Part shown: positions 45,020-55,899 of the stretch, piece by piece | Layout of the letters: every line of letters begins with the position of its first letter | How positions within the stretch are numbered: the stretch's first letter is position 1 | Assembly: GCA_030180135.1 (NCBI GenBank) | Contig: CM058235.1 | Span: 13,625,145-13,689,144 of the forward strand | Length of the DNA stretch: 64,000 nt | Reading direction: 5' to 3' | From: Orychophragmus violaceus | Taxonomy: Eukaryota; Streptophyta; Magnoliopsida; Brassicales; Brassicaceae | Notes under the pieces: model-generated | The model's database searches: none | What the model saw: only the letters and a program-made list of their open reading frames with translations | Told to the model about the DNA's origin: nothing | Position numbers and translations under genes: made by a program

Positions 45020-45375
45020 ATGAAAATACAAACAACTCTCATGTGCATGTTCATCATCTGCCTATTTACTTTACATCTGTGTATGTGTAGGTTTTCTCAA
45101 TTATATTATTATGATTATTTGTTTATTACTCTTCTTCACCAATGTGTTTATTCGTTGCTAATGTTTTGGTTGATGTGTGATTTCAATGTAAAGGTGTGAA
45201 TATGGATGTTAGCGAAATAGAGAGATCAAACATAATAATATCATCAAATTGTTATCATACATCGTGTTCGGGAATTACAAGAAACTGTTGGTGTTGTGTA
45301 GTAAAAAAAGATCACAGGTGTTGGGACACTCAAGCTTTTTGTGATTCTCAATGTCCTCATCCTCCTCCAAAATAA
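45020..45375 (+). CDS. ESF1-like secreted cysteine-rich peptide 2, two exons, 80 aa
   Basis: Exon 1 is 45020-45080, exon 2 is 45194-45375; the GT-AG intron (CTGT|GTATGT ... TAAAG|GTGTGAAT) sits at the same phase and place as in genes 1 and 3. Signal peptide MKIQTTLMCMFIICLFTLHL. The mature peptide has SNCYHTSC, RNCWCCVV, HRCW, FCDSQC, again eight cysteines with the CWCC core of ESF1 peptides, and ends in a Pro-rich tail PHPPPK shared with gene 3 but not gene 1. No stop or frameshift. Function inferred from family only. Confidence 0.85.
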
Positions 45376-45675
45376 ATATGATGTGAATATCAACTCTTAT
45401 TATTGTTTTGTTATTATATAAAAAATTATATAGTTGCTTTGCATATGAATTTCACAGTTTTTATATTTTTTCGGATTTGAAATATATAATTATTATTATT
45501 GTAAGATTTTTAGTAATGATTTTCATATGTGCATTACTAATTAGATTTTATGGCTTTTAAATAAGTGATATTAATGGACTTTTTAGAATTAATGAACTAA
45601 GTTAATGAGTTTTGATGATGTGGATAGCCTACATATAGAGTAAATTGTTCTATTATATATGTATTGTTGGTTTTA
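45376..45675. other. 3' flank of ESF1-like gene 2
   Basis: AT-rich, no gene. Polyadenylation-like AATAAA-type words are present close to the stop. Confidence 0.5.
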
Positions 45676-46140
45676 ACTAGTGTTCAAAAACGCGGCCTCC
45701 ACGGCCGCCTAGTCGGCGATTAAACTCTTGGCGGCTGGGAGCCGCGGCGATTCGGCCAAATCGGCCATGAAAATTGGAGACCTTAAAATCGTTTTTCCTT
45801 CAAATTTAGTTTCGAATCAGGTATTATACAATAGATCTACTGTATTTGGGTAACAAACTCAAGAAAATCGATGTAAACTGATGTAATCTTGAAAGAAAAT
45901 GGAAAACGACGGCCAGTTTAAGGTTTCAGTCGAGAGGTAGATGAAGAAGTGGAGGGGTAAAAGGGTAATTGTGTGTTTCATTAAAGAAAAATAGAAAATA
46001 GAAAACGCAGAGCTTGGCCGGTCTCGAAACCGGGCTGGAAAGGCATTAATGAGACTGTAGGCCATAGAACTGACTCGGATGCCACAAAATTTTTCATTTT
46101 GCTTAAAATTTACCGAAATCATTTACACTGATTTTTTTCC
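45676..46140. mobile_element. hAT-type MITE with tRNA-like box, one end only
   Basis: The left end AGTGTTCAAAAACGCGGCCT matches the termini of 49677-50216 and 21470-21982. On the minus strand at about 46060-46020, TTCTATGGCCTACAGTCTC ... CCCGGTTTCGAGACCGG resembles A and B boxes. The right terminus and target duplication are not found, so the copy is probably truncated. Confidence 0.5.
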
Positions 46141-47641
46141 ATGGTCCTAGAACTGACTCGGATGCCACAAAATCGTATAATAGCTCATAAATTATGATAT
46201 GTGCTACAGGAAAAAATAAAACTAAATTTAGTGGACCAGAAGTAGACTTATATCTCATAAGTAGACCTTTTTATCTATGCTGATAACAAATTCGCCATCT
46301 AAAGTACATAACAATGAGTGTATATTCCTCTGCCAAATGTCAATGGAAAAATTATATGCATTGTATTTTAGTATAACTTATCAATCCTATCAATTATAGG
46401 CATCAATTAGTAGATAGTTTCTTTGTAGATAACAGAATACTGGACCAGGTGGCAAATGGAAACCTAGATAACGGCGATAACGTCTTCCTTATTGCGGCGA
46501 AGTTGGTTGCTACTGATGTATTGGATGAATCGAACGGTCCCTATGCGGCGAAATATGAGAATTTGAAGGCAGAGGAATCTAAAAGGGCAAGTTCCTAGAA
46601 GATCTCTATAAAAGAGAAAAGGGTTCACATCCAATTTTTGAAAAGACATAAACAGTTCTAAATCTCCTCAAAACCTTCATAAAATATTACCACATTTTCC
46701 TTCATTCACGATAATGCGAACCAATCGAAGAAAACCATTTGCAAAACAGAGTTTATCTCTTTATCAAAATATAAGAACATTGGATCCCGAGATACATCAG
46801 TTGGATTTTTTAATATCCATAAGATTTTACATTCCTCTAAGATAAACGACATTAGGAAGAAAACAAAATATGCGGGAGAATTACGGCTTCATTTGTGCTT
46901 CTTTTCAGCTCAGTTTGAGATCTACCACCGTCTGCTCCAACGACAAAACTTTCGAAGATAAATTAGCAGATTTGACCTTCTCCTTAGTTCAGTTCGGCTT
47001 AAAGATTCTCGATTTGTTTCTCATGTTCTTCGTCTCTCGACCCATCAGAATGTGCTTTCTTCCTCTCCAAGGTAATCCCATCAAGCTTTTGTTAGATGTA
47101 TCAACTCATTGCGAGCATTTCTTATCTCGAAGGCGTTGTCTCCCTCACTGATATCTTATGGTCTTGAAGAGCTTTTCTGTCTACTTCTTCCTCAGATCCT
47201 TCATCCAGTTGCAACAGCTAAGACATTATAAGACATATTAGTTCTACACTTGAAATCAGACAAAAAAAAACTATTCACGTTTTGTGCTCTGTACTGAACG
47301 TTTAGTTTTCAACAGCTGACGGACGCTACAGCATGTTGAACTTGACTCGCCTGTATGATTATGTTTGTGTCTTCCCCTTCAGGTCGTTTCTTTCCTTCTC
47401 TGCTTCTCCGCTACAACTGCTGCAGCTCCAGTCTTCTTCTCATCAGCTTCATGTGTTCCATTCCCCTTATTAACTTCCACGCATGCATCAAGCTTATGCT
47501 CACCATATGTCTTCTTCTCTCAGCTTCTTTGGTGTTATTTCCCCTATTGATTAGGGTATCATAAGTTGCATTCTGTTTTTCCGTTTGCTTCTGCTGCCAT
47601 GCTTCCCTTGTTCCCAGGCTCTTTCTCTCTCTCCATTCTCC
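46141..47641. other. No gene recognised
   Basis: Short frames (46870-47151, MRENYGFICASFQLSLRSTT; 47585-47863) have no recognisable domain. Part of 47150-47640 is CT-rich and may be the 3' region of the acidic minus-strand frame next to it. Confidence 0.4.
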
Positions 47642-48722
47642 TCAGCTTCCTCCATTCTCAATCTTCTTTTCAACGTCAGAGGTATCCACTTCCATGAGCT
47701 CTTTCTTGGTCGTCACAACTACTCCCTGTTTGTTCTCCGCCTCAGTCTTCTTCTCCACCTCAGAAGTATCCATTTCCATAGGCTCTTTCTTGTCACTCAC
47801 AACTTCTCCCTCCCAGAGGTGGATCTAGGTGAGTGGGAGGGGGGGGTCAGGTGCCCCCAGTAGATTCATATAATTATTAAAGTATGTACACAAATCTTCA
47901 AACTTGCCCCCTCCCCCCCCCCCCCCCCCCCCTCAAAATATATGAGTGTCCCCTTTAATGAGTGTTCAAATCCACTCCTCTATGCTTCATTTTTTTCTTT
48001 CTTTCTAAGTAGCTAATTGAATTCTTCATTTCCATATTAAACCTTTTTTAAACAGTTATTTATTTATTTTCTTTTCTATTGTCTCTCATTTATGTGTTAT
48101 ATCTTTATGAGAATATATATCATATATTCAAATCAATCATTTTTTAATATTCCTTTACCAATTATTCATTTATGATAATATATTGTGTGATGTCAAAAAA
48201 AAAAGATAATATATTATGTTATTTTCTCTTACCCTATATCATTTTAGCTTTTACAAAAAAAAATCTAACTAGTTTTTAATTTGAAATTCATCTAATTAAT
48301 TTTTTCTTAATAAACTATATATTTATATGAAAATAAAAATGTGAATTAACCAAATAAGAAAATTATAGTATAATGTGTTAAATCATATAAATAACATCAA
48401 TAAGTTTTTTGCAAAATTTTTGACATTATTGTTTAAAATTTAGTGTATATATAATATTTCTATTAATTTGAAAGTGTTTTTGATCTTTTATTCACTCTCA
48501 AAATAATTAATTACTTTATTCACTCTCCTGTAAAATTTGTTTCTAAATCCGCCACTATTAGTTTGTTTTATATTAAAACGTTAATAGTATTTTACCATAA
48601 TAATATATTTATAAATTAATTTATGCTCCGGTAAAATTTGATTCTAAATCCATCATTGCTCCCTCCTTGTTTTCAGCCTGAGCTTTTTCACCCACTTTCT
48701 TCTCAGTCACTTTCTGCTCTCT
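47642..48722 (-). pseudogene. Acidic Lys/Glu-rich coding fragment, split by a hAT element
   Basis: When the hAT element at 47814-48658 and one copy of its 8-bp duplication are left out, a single minus-strand frame reads EQKVTEKKVGEKAQAENKEG, EVVSDKKEPMEMDTSEVEKK, TEAENKQGVVVTTKKELMEV and DTSDVEKKIENGGS, with a stop at 47642-47644. Two imperfect 24-residue repeats (KKE-MEMDTSEVEKK and KKE-MEVDTSDVEKK) are plain. A CAG acceptor precedes the start near 48722. It is likely a piece of a host gene exon; I do not recognise it. Confidence 0.55.
47814..48658. mobile_element. Non-autonomous hAT element, 845 bp
   Basis: A perfect 8-bp target duplication CTCCCTCC (47806-47813 and 48659-48666) flanks ends CAGAGGTGGATCTAGG and, read from the right, CAATGATGGATTTAGAATC. 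It has a poly-C run (47916-47932), AT-rich core and repeated TAAATCC.CC-CTATTAG words near the right end. No ORF. Confidence 0.85.
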
Positions 48723-48839
48723 GTATTTATATATTATTTTTTGCCGTCACCGTTAAAATTGAACTTCAGACTTTTTTGAGATTGGAGTGATTGTTTTAAT
48801 TTTTTCACCCTTTCTATAGATAACTTCGTTTATTTATTA

Positions 48840-49664
48840 CTAGTATGATTCGTTCGCACCATGTGCGAGCACAAACATTATTAACATAATTTTTTTCTAA
48901 AAGTTTAAAAAATTATCAATTTAATTTAACAATAATAATATTATAAAAAATCTATATCAAAATATTTGTAATTAAGTAATAAATATAAATATTATTATAC
49001 ATAATCTCTTATTAAAACCTTTTATTCTAAAATAAAATTAATAGCAACAAAATAATTATAATTATATATTTATACAATATATAATACTTTATTAAAAATA
49101 TTTTATCATTTATATATAAATTCAAAATTTATTTAAATAATACAAATTTATTATATAAATTGTATTATGTATAACAACTATATTTATTAATATTTAAAAA
49201 TCTTCATAAATATTTTCATATTTATCATCTTACTTTATTTTTTTACAAAATTACATATATCTCATAAATAAATTTTAAATAAAATATAATTATATATTTA
49301 TGAATATTTTAATTTTAAAATATTTTATCGTTTACATTTATCCAAATTTAATATTCATATAACTAATAATAATTTACTATATAAATTTTTTATACACAAT
49401 AGTCATAGTTATTAATATTAAAAATTCATAACTCAAAAATATTTTTCATATTTATCGTTTTATCTTTTTATTTATTTTATCCGGATGATGTATATCTCTA
49501 AAATAAAAACTAATGTAAGAAATACAAAATTATAAATATAAACTAAGGTTAATATTATAAAAAGCTTAATTTCATTAATGGTAACTTAGTAATCAACCAA
49601 TTTGAGAGTGAATATAAGGCCAAAAGCACTTCTCATTTAATATAAAGATTTATTTTGAGAGAGA
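48840..49664 (-). mobile_element. Helitron-like non-autonomous element
   Basis: On the minus strand the 3' end is at 48840: a hairpin (TCGCAC-ATG-GTGCGA, 48852-48866) then ATCATACTAG and T. The inferred 5' end near 49664 reads TCTCTCTCAAAATAAATCTT followed by TATTAAATGAGAAGTGC, like Brassicaceae Helitron 5' ends. The interior is AT-rich and without ORF. Confidence 0.5.
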
Positions 49665-49676
49665 ATACTTTTAGTC

Positions 49677-50216
49677 CATGTTCTAAAACGCGCCACCTAA
49701 GAGCGATTATATACCGAAAATCGCAAACCGGAGCTTGACCGTGGCGATCTGAAGGGGTTCGACTCAAAACACGGTGATCTTAAAAATCAAAATTTTGTTC
49801 ATCTAAACTTATAAAATCGAGGTTGATTGAATAGATCTATCATTTATGAGTGTATATATAAAGAAAACGGAAGAAAAAAATGAAGAACCGCAATTGTTAG
49901 GTTTGAAATCGCAGAAATAATAAGAGGAAGAAGACAAATCTGAAATTACCCTTTTGCCCTTAGTTAATTTAAAGTTAAATAACCAAAATACAGAATCAAG
50001 ACTCGAATCCATGACTTTAAGGAAGCATCTAGGACGCGGAGACCACTGTGACAACTCGACATTAATTTTATACTGTAACATAGATAATATATGTTGGACT
50101 ATTATATATAAAAAAAATTCTGCCCCACATATACTCCACCTTTACCCGAGTTTTCTTTAACTCGTTAGGTCTTGACCGTCCGCGCGTATAGCGCTTAACG
50201 CGTTTTTGAACAAAGG
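49677..50216. mobile_element. hAT-type MITE with tRNA-like internal box, 540 bp
   Basis: The 8-bp duplication TTTTAGTC (49669-49676 and 50217-50224) flanks ends CATGTTCTAAAACGCG and, from the right, CCTTTGTTCAAAAACGCG. On the minus strand near 50060-50000, CAGTGGTCTCCGCGTCCTAG ... GATTCGAGTCTTG has A/B-box-like spacing. It is the best preserved member of a family with copies at 21470-21982 and 45676-46140. Confidence 0.8.
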
Positions 50217-50224
50217 TTTTAGTC

Positions 50225-50577
50225 TTAAATATAAAAATTTATATGTCGATATAAGTTGTTCACAGTAATTTATAATATAAAACAACTCAATGTTAGATAT
50301 TTTCGAATTTAAAAAGTTTTGTTAAACAAAATTTGAACTGGTTCAGGACACGAGCATAATCTGACTGAACATTATAGAAAAATGTCTAAAGGAAGAAAAC
50401 CACTGATAAAAGGTTCCAAAAATGTTTTTTTTTTGTAATACTAATTTAAATATTTAAAATATTTTCAAATTATACAAGATAAGATTAATTAAAATTAAAT
50501 TCATTTTTATTTTATTTTTGATGATTTTATTATCTTGTGATAAACAACAACTTCTCATACAGCAAGTTTATTAAATA
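50225..50577. other. 3' flank of ESF1-like gene 3
   Basis: Reverse-complement relative of 28000-28400 (3' flank of gene 1), no gene. Confidence 0.6.
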
Positions 50578-50939
50578 TTACTTTGGAGGAGGAGGACAAT
50601 AAGAGTCACACTCATATTTGGTTTTCCAACAAGGGGTCCCTTTTAAGACTACACAACACCAACAATCTTTTTTAAAAAATTTGAAACACCTATTATGATA
50701 ACAATTTGATGTTATGATAATTTTTGACTTCTCTATTTGGCTTACATCCGTCTTTGCACCTGCACATTAACATTACACATCAACCAAACGTTAACGACGA
50801 AAAAAACGAAGAAACACTTTGGCGAGCAAACGAAAAAATAATCATGACTAATATAATTGAGAAAACCTGTATACATACACTGATGTAAAGCAAATAGGGA
50901 GAGGATGAACATGGAGATGAGAGCTGTTAGAATTTTCAT
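50578..50939 (-). CDS. ESF1-like secreted cysteine-rich peptide 3, two exons, 80 aa
   Basis: Minus strand: exon 1 is 50939-50879, exon 2 is 50759-50578, GT-AG intron at the same position as in the paralogues. Signal peptide MKILTALISMFILSLFALHQ. Mature cysteines: SNCYHNRC, KKDCWCCVV, TPCW, YECDSYCPPPPK; eight cysteines with the ESF1-type CWCC core. No disabling mutation. The upstream region is unusual: a hAT element with an array of E2F-like sites begins 162 bp before the ATG, and a Copia element lies 2.1 kb upstream. The gene and flanks form an inverted duplicate of gene 1 (27634). It is not known whether it is transcribed. Confidence 0.85.
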
Positions 50940-51100
50940 GGGTCTTTAACGACTTTGTGATGTACTTCTCTTGTCTAGGATTCTTATTTAAAAGTGTTTG
51001 ATTTCAATCTTCTTGTTACTATGTACATAAAGTATAATATATATAATCATTAATTATCATTTAGATTTGTCAATGTTTATACTTTACCCAAGATTGTATG

Positions 51101-52648
51101 TAGGGGAGTCAAAATGGATAAATCAATCCAAACCAATCCATATCCAAATGATTTTAAGCTTATATGGGTTATGAATTAACCCAATCCATTTGATAAATGG
51201 ATTGGATCAATCCATAACCATTAATTTTAATGGGTTAATGGTTTTAATGGTTAATCTATTTAATAATTCTTTTAAATTTAAATAATTATTAAATTAGATT
51301 ATTATGTATTTTTATAAATAAATTAAGTAATGGTTAATCTATAAATAAAATAAGGTTGATGGTTTTAGCTCTAATCTTATATTACAAGTTTGACATAAAA
51401 TATGACATTGGCGGAAAAACGCGATTTTACGGTTTTTGCAGGAAAACAAGATTTCACGGTTTGGTGAGAAAACATGATTTTACGGTTTGGCGAAAAACAC
51501 TATTTTACGGTTTGGTCGGAAAAATACAGTTTTGGCGGAAAATGCGATTTTACAGTTTTGGCGGAAAACTCGACTTTACAGTTTTGGTGGGGAAAAAAAA
51601 CTATTTTGTTTTTTTTGGCGGAAAAACTCGACTTTACGGTTTTGGCGGAAAAACATGTTTTTACGGTTTTGACGGGAAAACACGTTTTTACGGTTTTGGC
51701 GGGAAAATTCATTTTTACGGTTTTGGCGGGAAAACACGTTTTTACGGTTTTGGCGGAAAACATGTTTTACGGTTTTGGCGGGATAAAACGATTTTACAGT
51801 TTTGGCGGGAAAACGTGTTTTGGCGGGAAAAATGATTTTACGGTTTTGGCGGGAAAACTCGACTTTGCGGTTTTGGCGGAAAACTCGACTTTGCTGTTTT
51901 GGCGGGAAAACTCTTTTTACGGTTTTGGCGGGAAAACTCGTTTTCACGGCTTTGGAGGGAAAACACATTTTATGTTTTTGGCGGAAAAAATAATTTTACG
52001 GTTTTGGCAGGAAAACTCGACTTTACTGTTTGGTGAAAATACGTTTTTACGGTTTTAGCGGGAAAGCTCGACTTTACGGTTTTGGCGGAAAACTCGACTT
52101 TACAGTATTGGCAGAAAAACACGATTTTACAATTTTGGTGGGAAAACTCGTTTTTACGGTTTTGACGGGAAAACTCAACTTTACAGTTTTGGCGGAAAAT
52201 CTTGACTTTACGGTTTTGGCGAGAAAACTCATTTTTGCAGGAAAACATGATTTTGTGGTTTTGATAACAAATATTTTTTTTACTGTTTATAGTTTTGATA
52301 GAATATGATTTTGTGGTTTTGAAGAGAAAAATTAGCTTAATGAGAAAATCAAAATGTGAGATGAAAATAATATGTTTGATTTGGTTTAGTGAAATTTGTT
52401 TAGAATTTGTCTTGATTATTTTTTGTTTATACATTTAATTTAAATTTATGTTGGTATAAATTTATATTGGTTTGGATATGGATAACTCATTATTCATTTG
52501 AATTCAAACCATTTTCAACTCAACTCATTAAACCCATTTATCCATTTATCCAGTAATCTATTTATACCCAACATTTTTATCCATTAGAGTCCATGGTTTG
52601 GTTTGGATTGGGTTAATCCATTAATTTTTATCTATTTTGACACCTCTA
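51101..52648. mobile_element. Non-autonomous hAT element carrying an E2F-site minisatellite, 1548 bp
   Basis: A perfect 8-bp duplication ATTGTATG (51093-51100 and 52649-52656) flanks ends TAGGGGAGTCAAAATGGATA and, from the right, TAGAGGTGTCAAAATAGATA, a hAT-type TIR. Subterminal regions carry AATCCATT/AATCCAAACC words in both orientations. The centre is a minisatellite. No transposase. Peptides predicted across it (KTRFYGFGGK-like repeats) are repeat artefacts. Confidence 0.93.
51405..52265. repeat. Minisatellite of TTTTACGGTTTTGGCGGGAA units
   Basis: About thirty degenerate units of ~27-33 bp. The core TTTTGGCGGGAAAA occurs exactly seven times (between 51690 and 51940), with many one-base variants (TTTTGGCGGAAAA). 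TTTGGCGGGAA is a consensus E2F-DP binding site. Confidence 0.95.
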
Positions 52649-52656
52649 ATTGTATG

Positions 52657-53019
52657 TATATATTTTTCTTCTTATAAATTATTATTTCTATGTGTATCTT
52701 TTTTAGTCAACATATCTTTTTAGTCAACATGTACAAAAATAGAAAATAATCTAGGCTAGTCAATATCAGAAGACTAAATATATTTTTTTTTACTTTGTTC
52801 ATAGTGATTTACACATTTATTTTCAATATATATAACTTATTCTTCAATATATTCAATGAAAATTCGAAATACTAAACTTATTGAAATTATCATCAAAAGC
52901 ATCATATTATTCCAGTATCTAAGTAAGTTCTTTATTCGCTATCAATTTCTATAATTTCTCAACCTAAGAAAAATATTAACAACATTTTATATTTGCAAAA
53001 TAATTTCCATAACTTCTTA
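52657..53019. promoter_or_regulatory. Displaced upstream region of ESF1-like gene 3
   Basis: Reverse-complement match to 27120-27415 upstream of gene 1 (shared TAGTCAACAT, ATAGAAAATAATCTAGGCTA, ATTTCTATGTGTATC). It is separated from the gene by the hAT element. Confidence 0.7.
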
Positions 53020-53276
53020 TATTAGATACATCCGGTTCAATGTCTATTGAACTGGTTTAATTCACTGGTTAACTCATGTTATTAAGCTTCCTTTTACTTA
53101 GTAATGTGTTCGTTAATCTGGTAATTAAGTGGTTAAGTATCAGCTTTAAGTGTGTATATAAGAAACGACAGTTGTACAGATTGAGTGAAGAGAATAATAT
53201 TCATTTTACAACACTTGTATCTTCTCTCTAGATCGTCTTCCACAATCATTCTTAAGGCTAGATTCAAGTGTTGATA
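53020..53276 (+). repeat. Copia left LTR
   Basis: TATTAGATACATCCGG ... TGTTGATA, with TATATAAG promoter-like sequence near 53156. Confidence 0.92.
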
Positions 53277-53291
53277 TGGTATCAGAGCACC
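53277..53291 (+). promoter_or_regulatory. Primer-binding site, tRNA-iMet
   Basis: TGGTATCAGAGCACC directly after the LTR, complementary to initiator tRNA-Met. Confidence 0.93.
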
Positions 53292-53515
53292 AAACAATCC
53301 TAGCTTCCGATTGATTTCTCATCATCATGAGCTGTGCAATTCCAATTTATTTTCGATTTCTGCAGATTCTATTTGAGTTTCTTGCGGATTTTCTTTTCAG
53401 CGTTGTTTCTTACATCGCGATTCTTTCTTTTGTTTCTTCTCTTTGATTCTTGTGTTCGATTATCTTAGATTCGACACAAATTACTTCTCCTTTCAATCTT
53501 TCAATTTCTACTAGG

Positions 53516-54697
53516 ATGAATTCTACTGAAACATCATCCGGTCATCTAGATTCGTCGAACTCGTCAAATACGATGGATCGATACTCTAATATGTATTATC
53601 TACATACAAATGACCATGCTGGTCTTGTTTTGGTGACAGATCGATTGACTACGACGGCTGATTTTCATTCTTGGTGTTGATCTGTACGAATGGCGTTAAA
53701 TGTGCATAATAAGATAGGCTTCATTGATGGCTCAATCAAGCGACCTCCGATTACAGATCCTAATCATGGCGCGTGGTCTCGATGCAACGACATGGTGGGA
53801 ACGTGGCTTATGAACTCAGTGAGCAAGAAAATTGGAGCGAGTCTTTTGTTCATCTCTACTGCCGAAGGTATCTGGAACAATCTTTTAGCTCGATATAAGC
53901 AAGAAGATGCACCTAGGGTATATGATTTGGAACAAAAACTTAGTAAGATTGGGCAAGGCTCTCTAGATGTTCCGGCTTACTATACTGAACTTGTGACTCT
54001 GTGGGAGGAATATAGAAATTTTGTTTAGATGCATGTTTGTACGTGTGGAAAGTGTGAGTGTGCAGCAGCTTCTCAATGGAAAAAGTTAAAGGAACGTAGT
54101 CGAGTAACTAAATTTCTCATGGGACTTAATGAGTCATTTGAACCGATTCGTCGTAACATCTTGCTGATGAAGCCCATACCAAGTATAGAAGAAGCTTTCA
54201 ATATGGTCACGCAAGATGAGAGACAGAAAACGGTTAAGCATGTGAGTAAGATGGATGATGTAGTTTTCAACACTAATGCTCCTTCTCTGACTTCTGCTCA
54301 AGCACCTTCAGGAGGTTTTGCTCTTGAAGAAACTGCATACATTGCAGCTTACAATGCTGGCAAGGATTCTCAAAAACCAGTATGTACATACTGCAATAAG
54401 TTGGGTCACACAGTGGCAAAATGTTTCAAGAAGAATGGCTATCCTCCTGGGTATAAGGGCAACATGTCTAGTTATAGACCATCAACTCAACAAATGATAC
54501 CACGGCAACATCCAGTGCATCCACGAATGCCTCTACAACCTATCATGATGAATAATCAGATGCATCCTTCTCCTGCATCTTATCAGCATCCGAATGCCAT
54601 TGCAAATGTCTACTCTGACACAGGGAACTATCCACAGTTCTACTATTCTCCTCCGGTTCCATATGTTACAAGTGGTGGTGAGAATCAGAATCTTTAG
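53516..54697 (+). pseudogene. Copia gag region
   Basis: MNSTETSSGHLDSSNSS starts the frame. A stop TGA at 53678-53680 falls after FHSW-C where Arg-Arg is expected. The gag core follows: SVRMALNVHNKIGFIDGSIK, WSRCNDMVGTWLMNSVSKKI, GIWNNLLARYKQEDAPRVYD. A TAG at 54026-54028 precedes VCTCGKCECAAASQWKKL and FLMGLNESFEPIRRNILLMK. The zinc knuckle CTYCNKLGHTVAKCFKKNGY is at 54390-54445 (C-x2-C-x4-H-x4-C). Two stops, otherwise colinear with plant Copia gag. Confidence 0.9.
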
Positions 54698-55899
54698 AGT
54701 TATACTCCTCAGCATATTCAGAACTTGATTGCTCAGTTTAATGCTCAAGCAAAGCCTTAAGAAACTGCAAGTCCTGCTTCACAAACAGCTTCCTTTACAA
54801 CTCGTGGTGTCATGGCCCAAGGTTCTTCTTCTGATAACATCTTATTCCCGACCACTAACCTTCGTTTTGATAACCATATTCTTACTTATCAAAATCATTC
54901 CTTATCCTCATTACAAAAACTGTTACCTAGTGATGCTTGGATAATAGATAGTGGAGCTTATAGTCATGTTTGTTCTGATCTAGCTTTGTTTAGGGAATTA
55001 ATACATGTGTCTAGAGTAACTGTTACACTACCAAATGGTTCTAGGGTACATATTACACACACAGGCACTGTTCAACTCACATCATCCCTCATTTTGCATA
55101 ATGTTTTGCATGTGCCAGGTTTTCAATTCAACTTGATTAGTGTGAGTTTCTTAGTGAAATCATTGAAATGTGCTGCTCATTTCTATCCTTCCTGTTGTTT
55201 GATTCAGAAACTTTCTCAGGGCTTGATGATTGGGAGGGGTAACATATTCCACAATCTATACATTCTTGAGAATGAGATCCTCTCCTCGTCATCACTGCCT
55301 TCTTCCTTATTATGTGCTTCGATTTTGGCGGATGGAGATCTGTGGCATACACAGCTAGGACATCCATCTCCAACAGTTTTACAAAAACTTAAAAAGTTTT
55401 TAGCATTTTCTAAAGAATTTCCCTCGAAATCATTCCATTGTAAGATTTGTCCATTAGCTAAACAAAATATTTTAGCATATGTTTCTCATAACACTTTGTC
55501 TTCTCATCCATTTGATCTTGTTCATGTTGATATTTGGGGGCCTTTCAGTGTTGAGTCTGTAGAAGGTTATAAGTACTTTTAACCTTGGTTGACGATTGTA
55601 CTCGTGTGACTTGGGTTTATATGCTAAAGAATAAAAGTGATGTTTCGTTCATCTTTCCTACTTTTCTCAAATTTATTTCTACACAATATGATAGTCAAGT
55701 GAAAGCAATCAGATCTGATAATGCTCCTGAATTAGCCTTTACTTCGTTATTGAAAGAACAAGGGATTGTTCATTACTTTACTTGTGCTTACACTCCTCAA
55801 CAAAACTCTGTTGTTGAGCGTAAGCATCAACATTTACTAAATGTAGCAAGATCTCTGTTATTAATTTCAATCGAATGTACCTCTGATATATTGGAGTGA
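54698..55899 (+). pseudogene. Copia protease and integrase region
   Basis: Protease: DAWIIDSGAYSHVCSD near 54938 carries the D-S-G-A active site, then LHNVLHVPGFQFNLISVSFL. Gag-pre-integrase: LWHTQLGHPSPTVLQKLKK. The zinc-binding H-x-C-x2-C part of integrase is HCKICPLAKQN. The integrase core begins FDLVHVDIWGPFSVESVEGY (first Asp), with an early TAA/frameshift at about 55580. It continues DDCTRVTWVYMLKNKSDV, IRSDNAPELAF (second Asp) and CAYTPQQNSVVERKHQHLL (Glu). The frame ends at 55897-55899, and the next part resumes in another frame near 55960. Confidence 0.9.

Noticed and set aside
51356..52434. Overlapping ORFs on both strands with repeated KTRFYGFGGK-like or FSRQNRKNVF-like peptides
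   Set aside because: They are translations of the minisatellite in a hAT element; all frames are open because the unit lacks stops. Not a gene.
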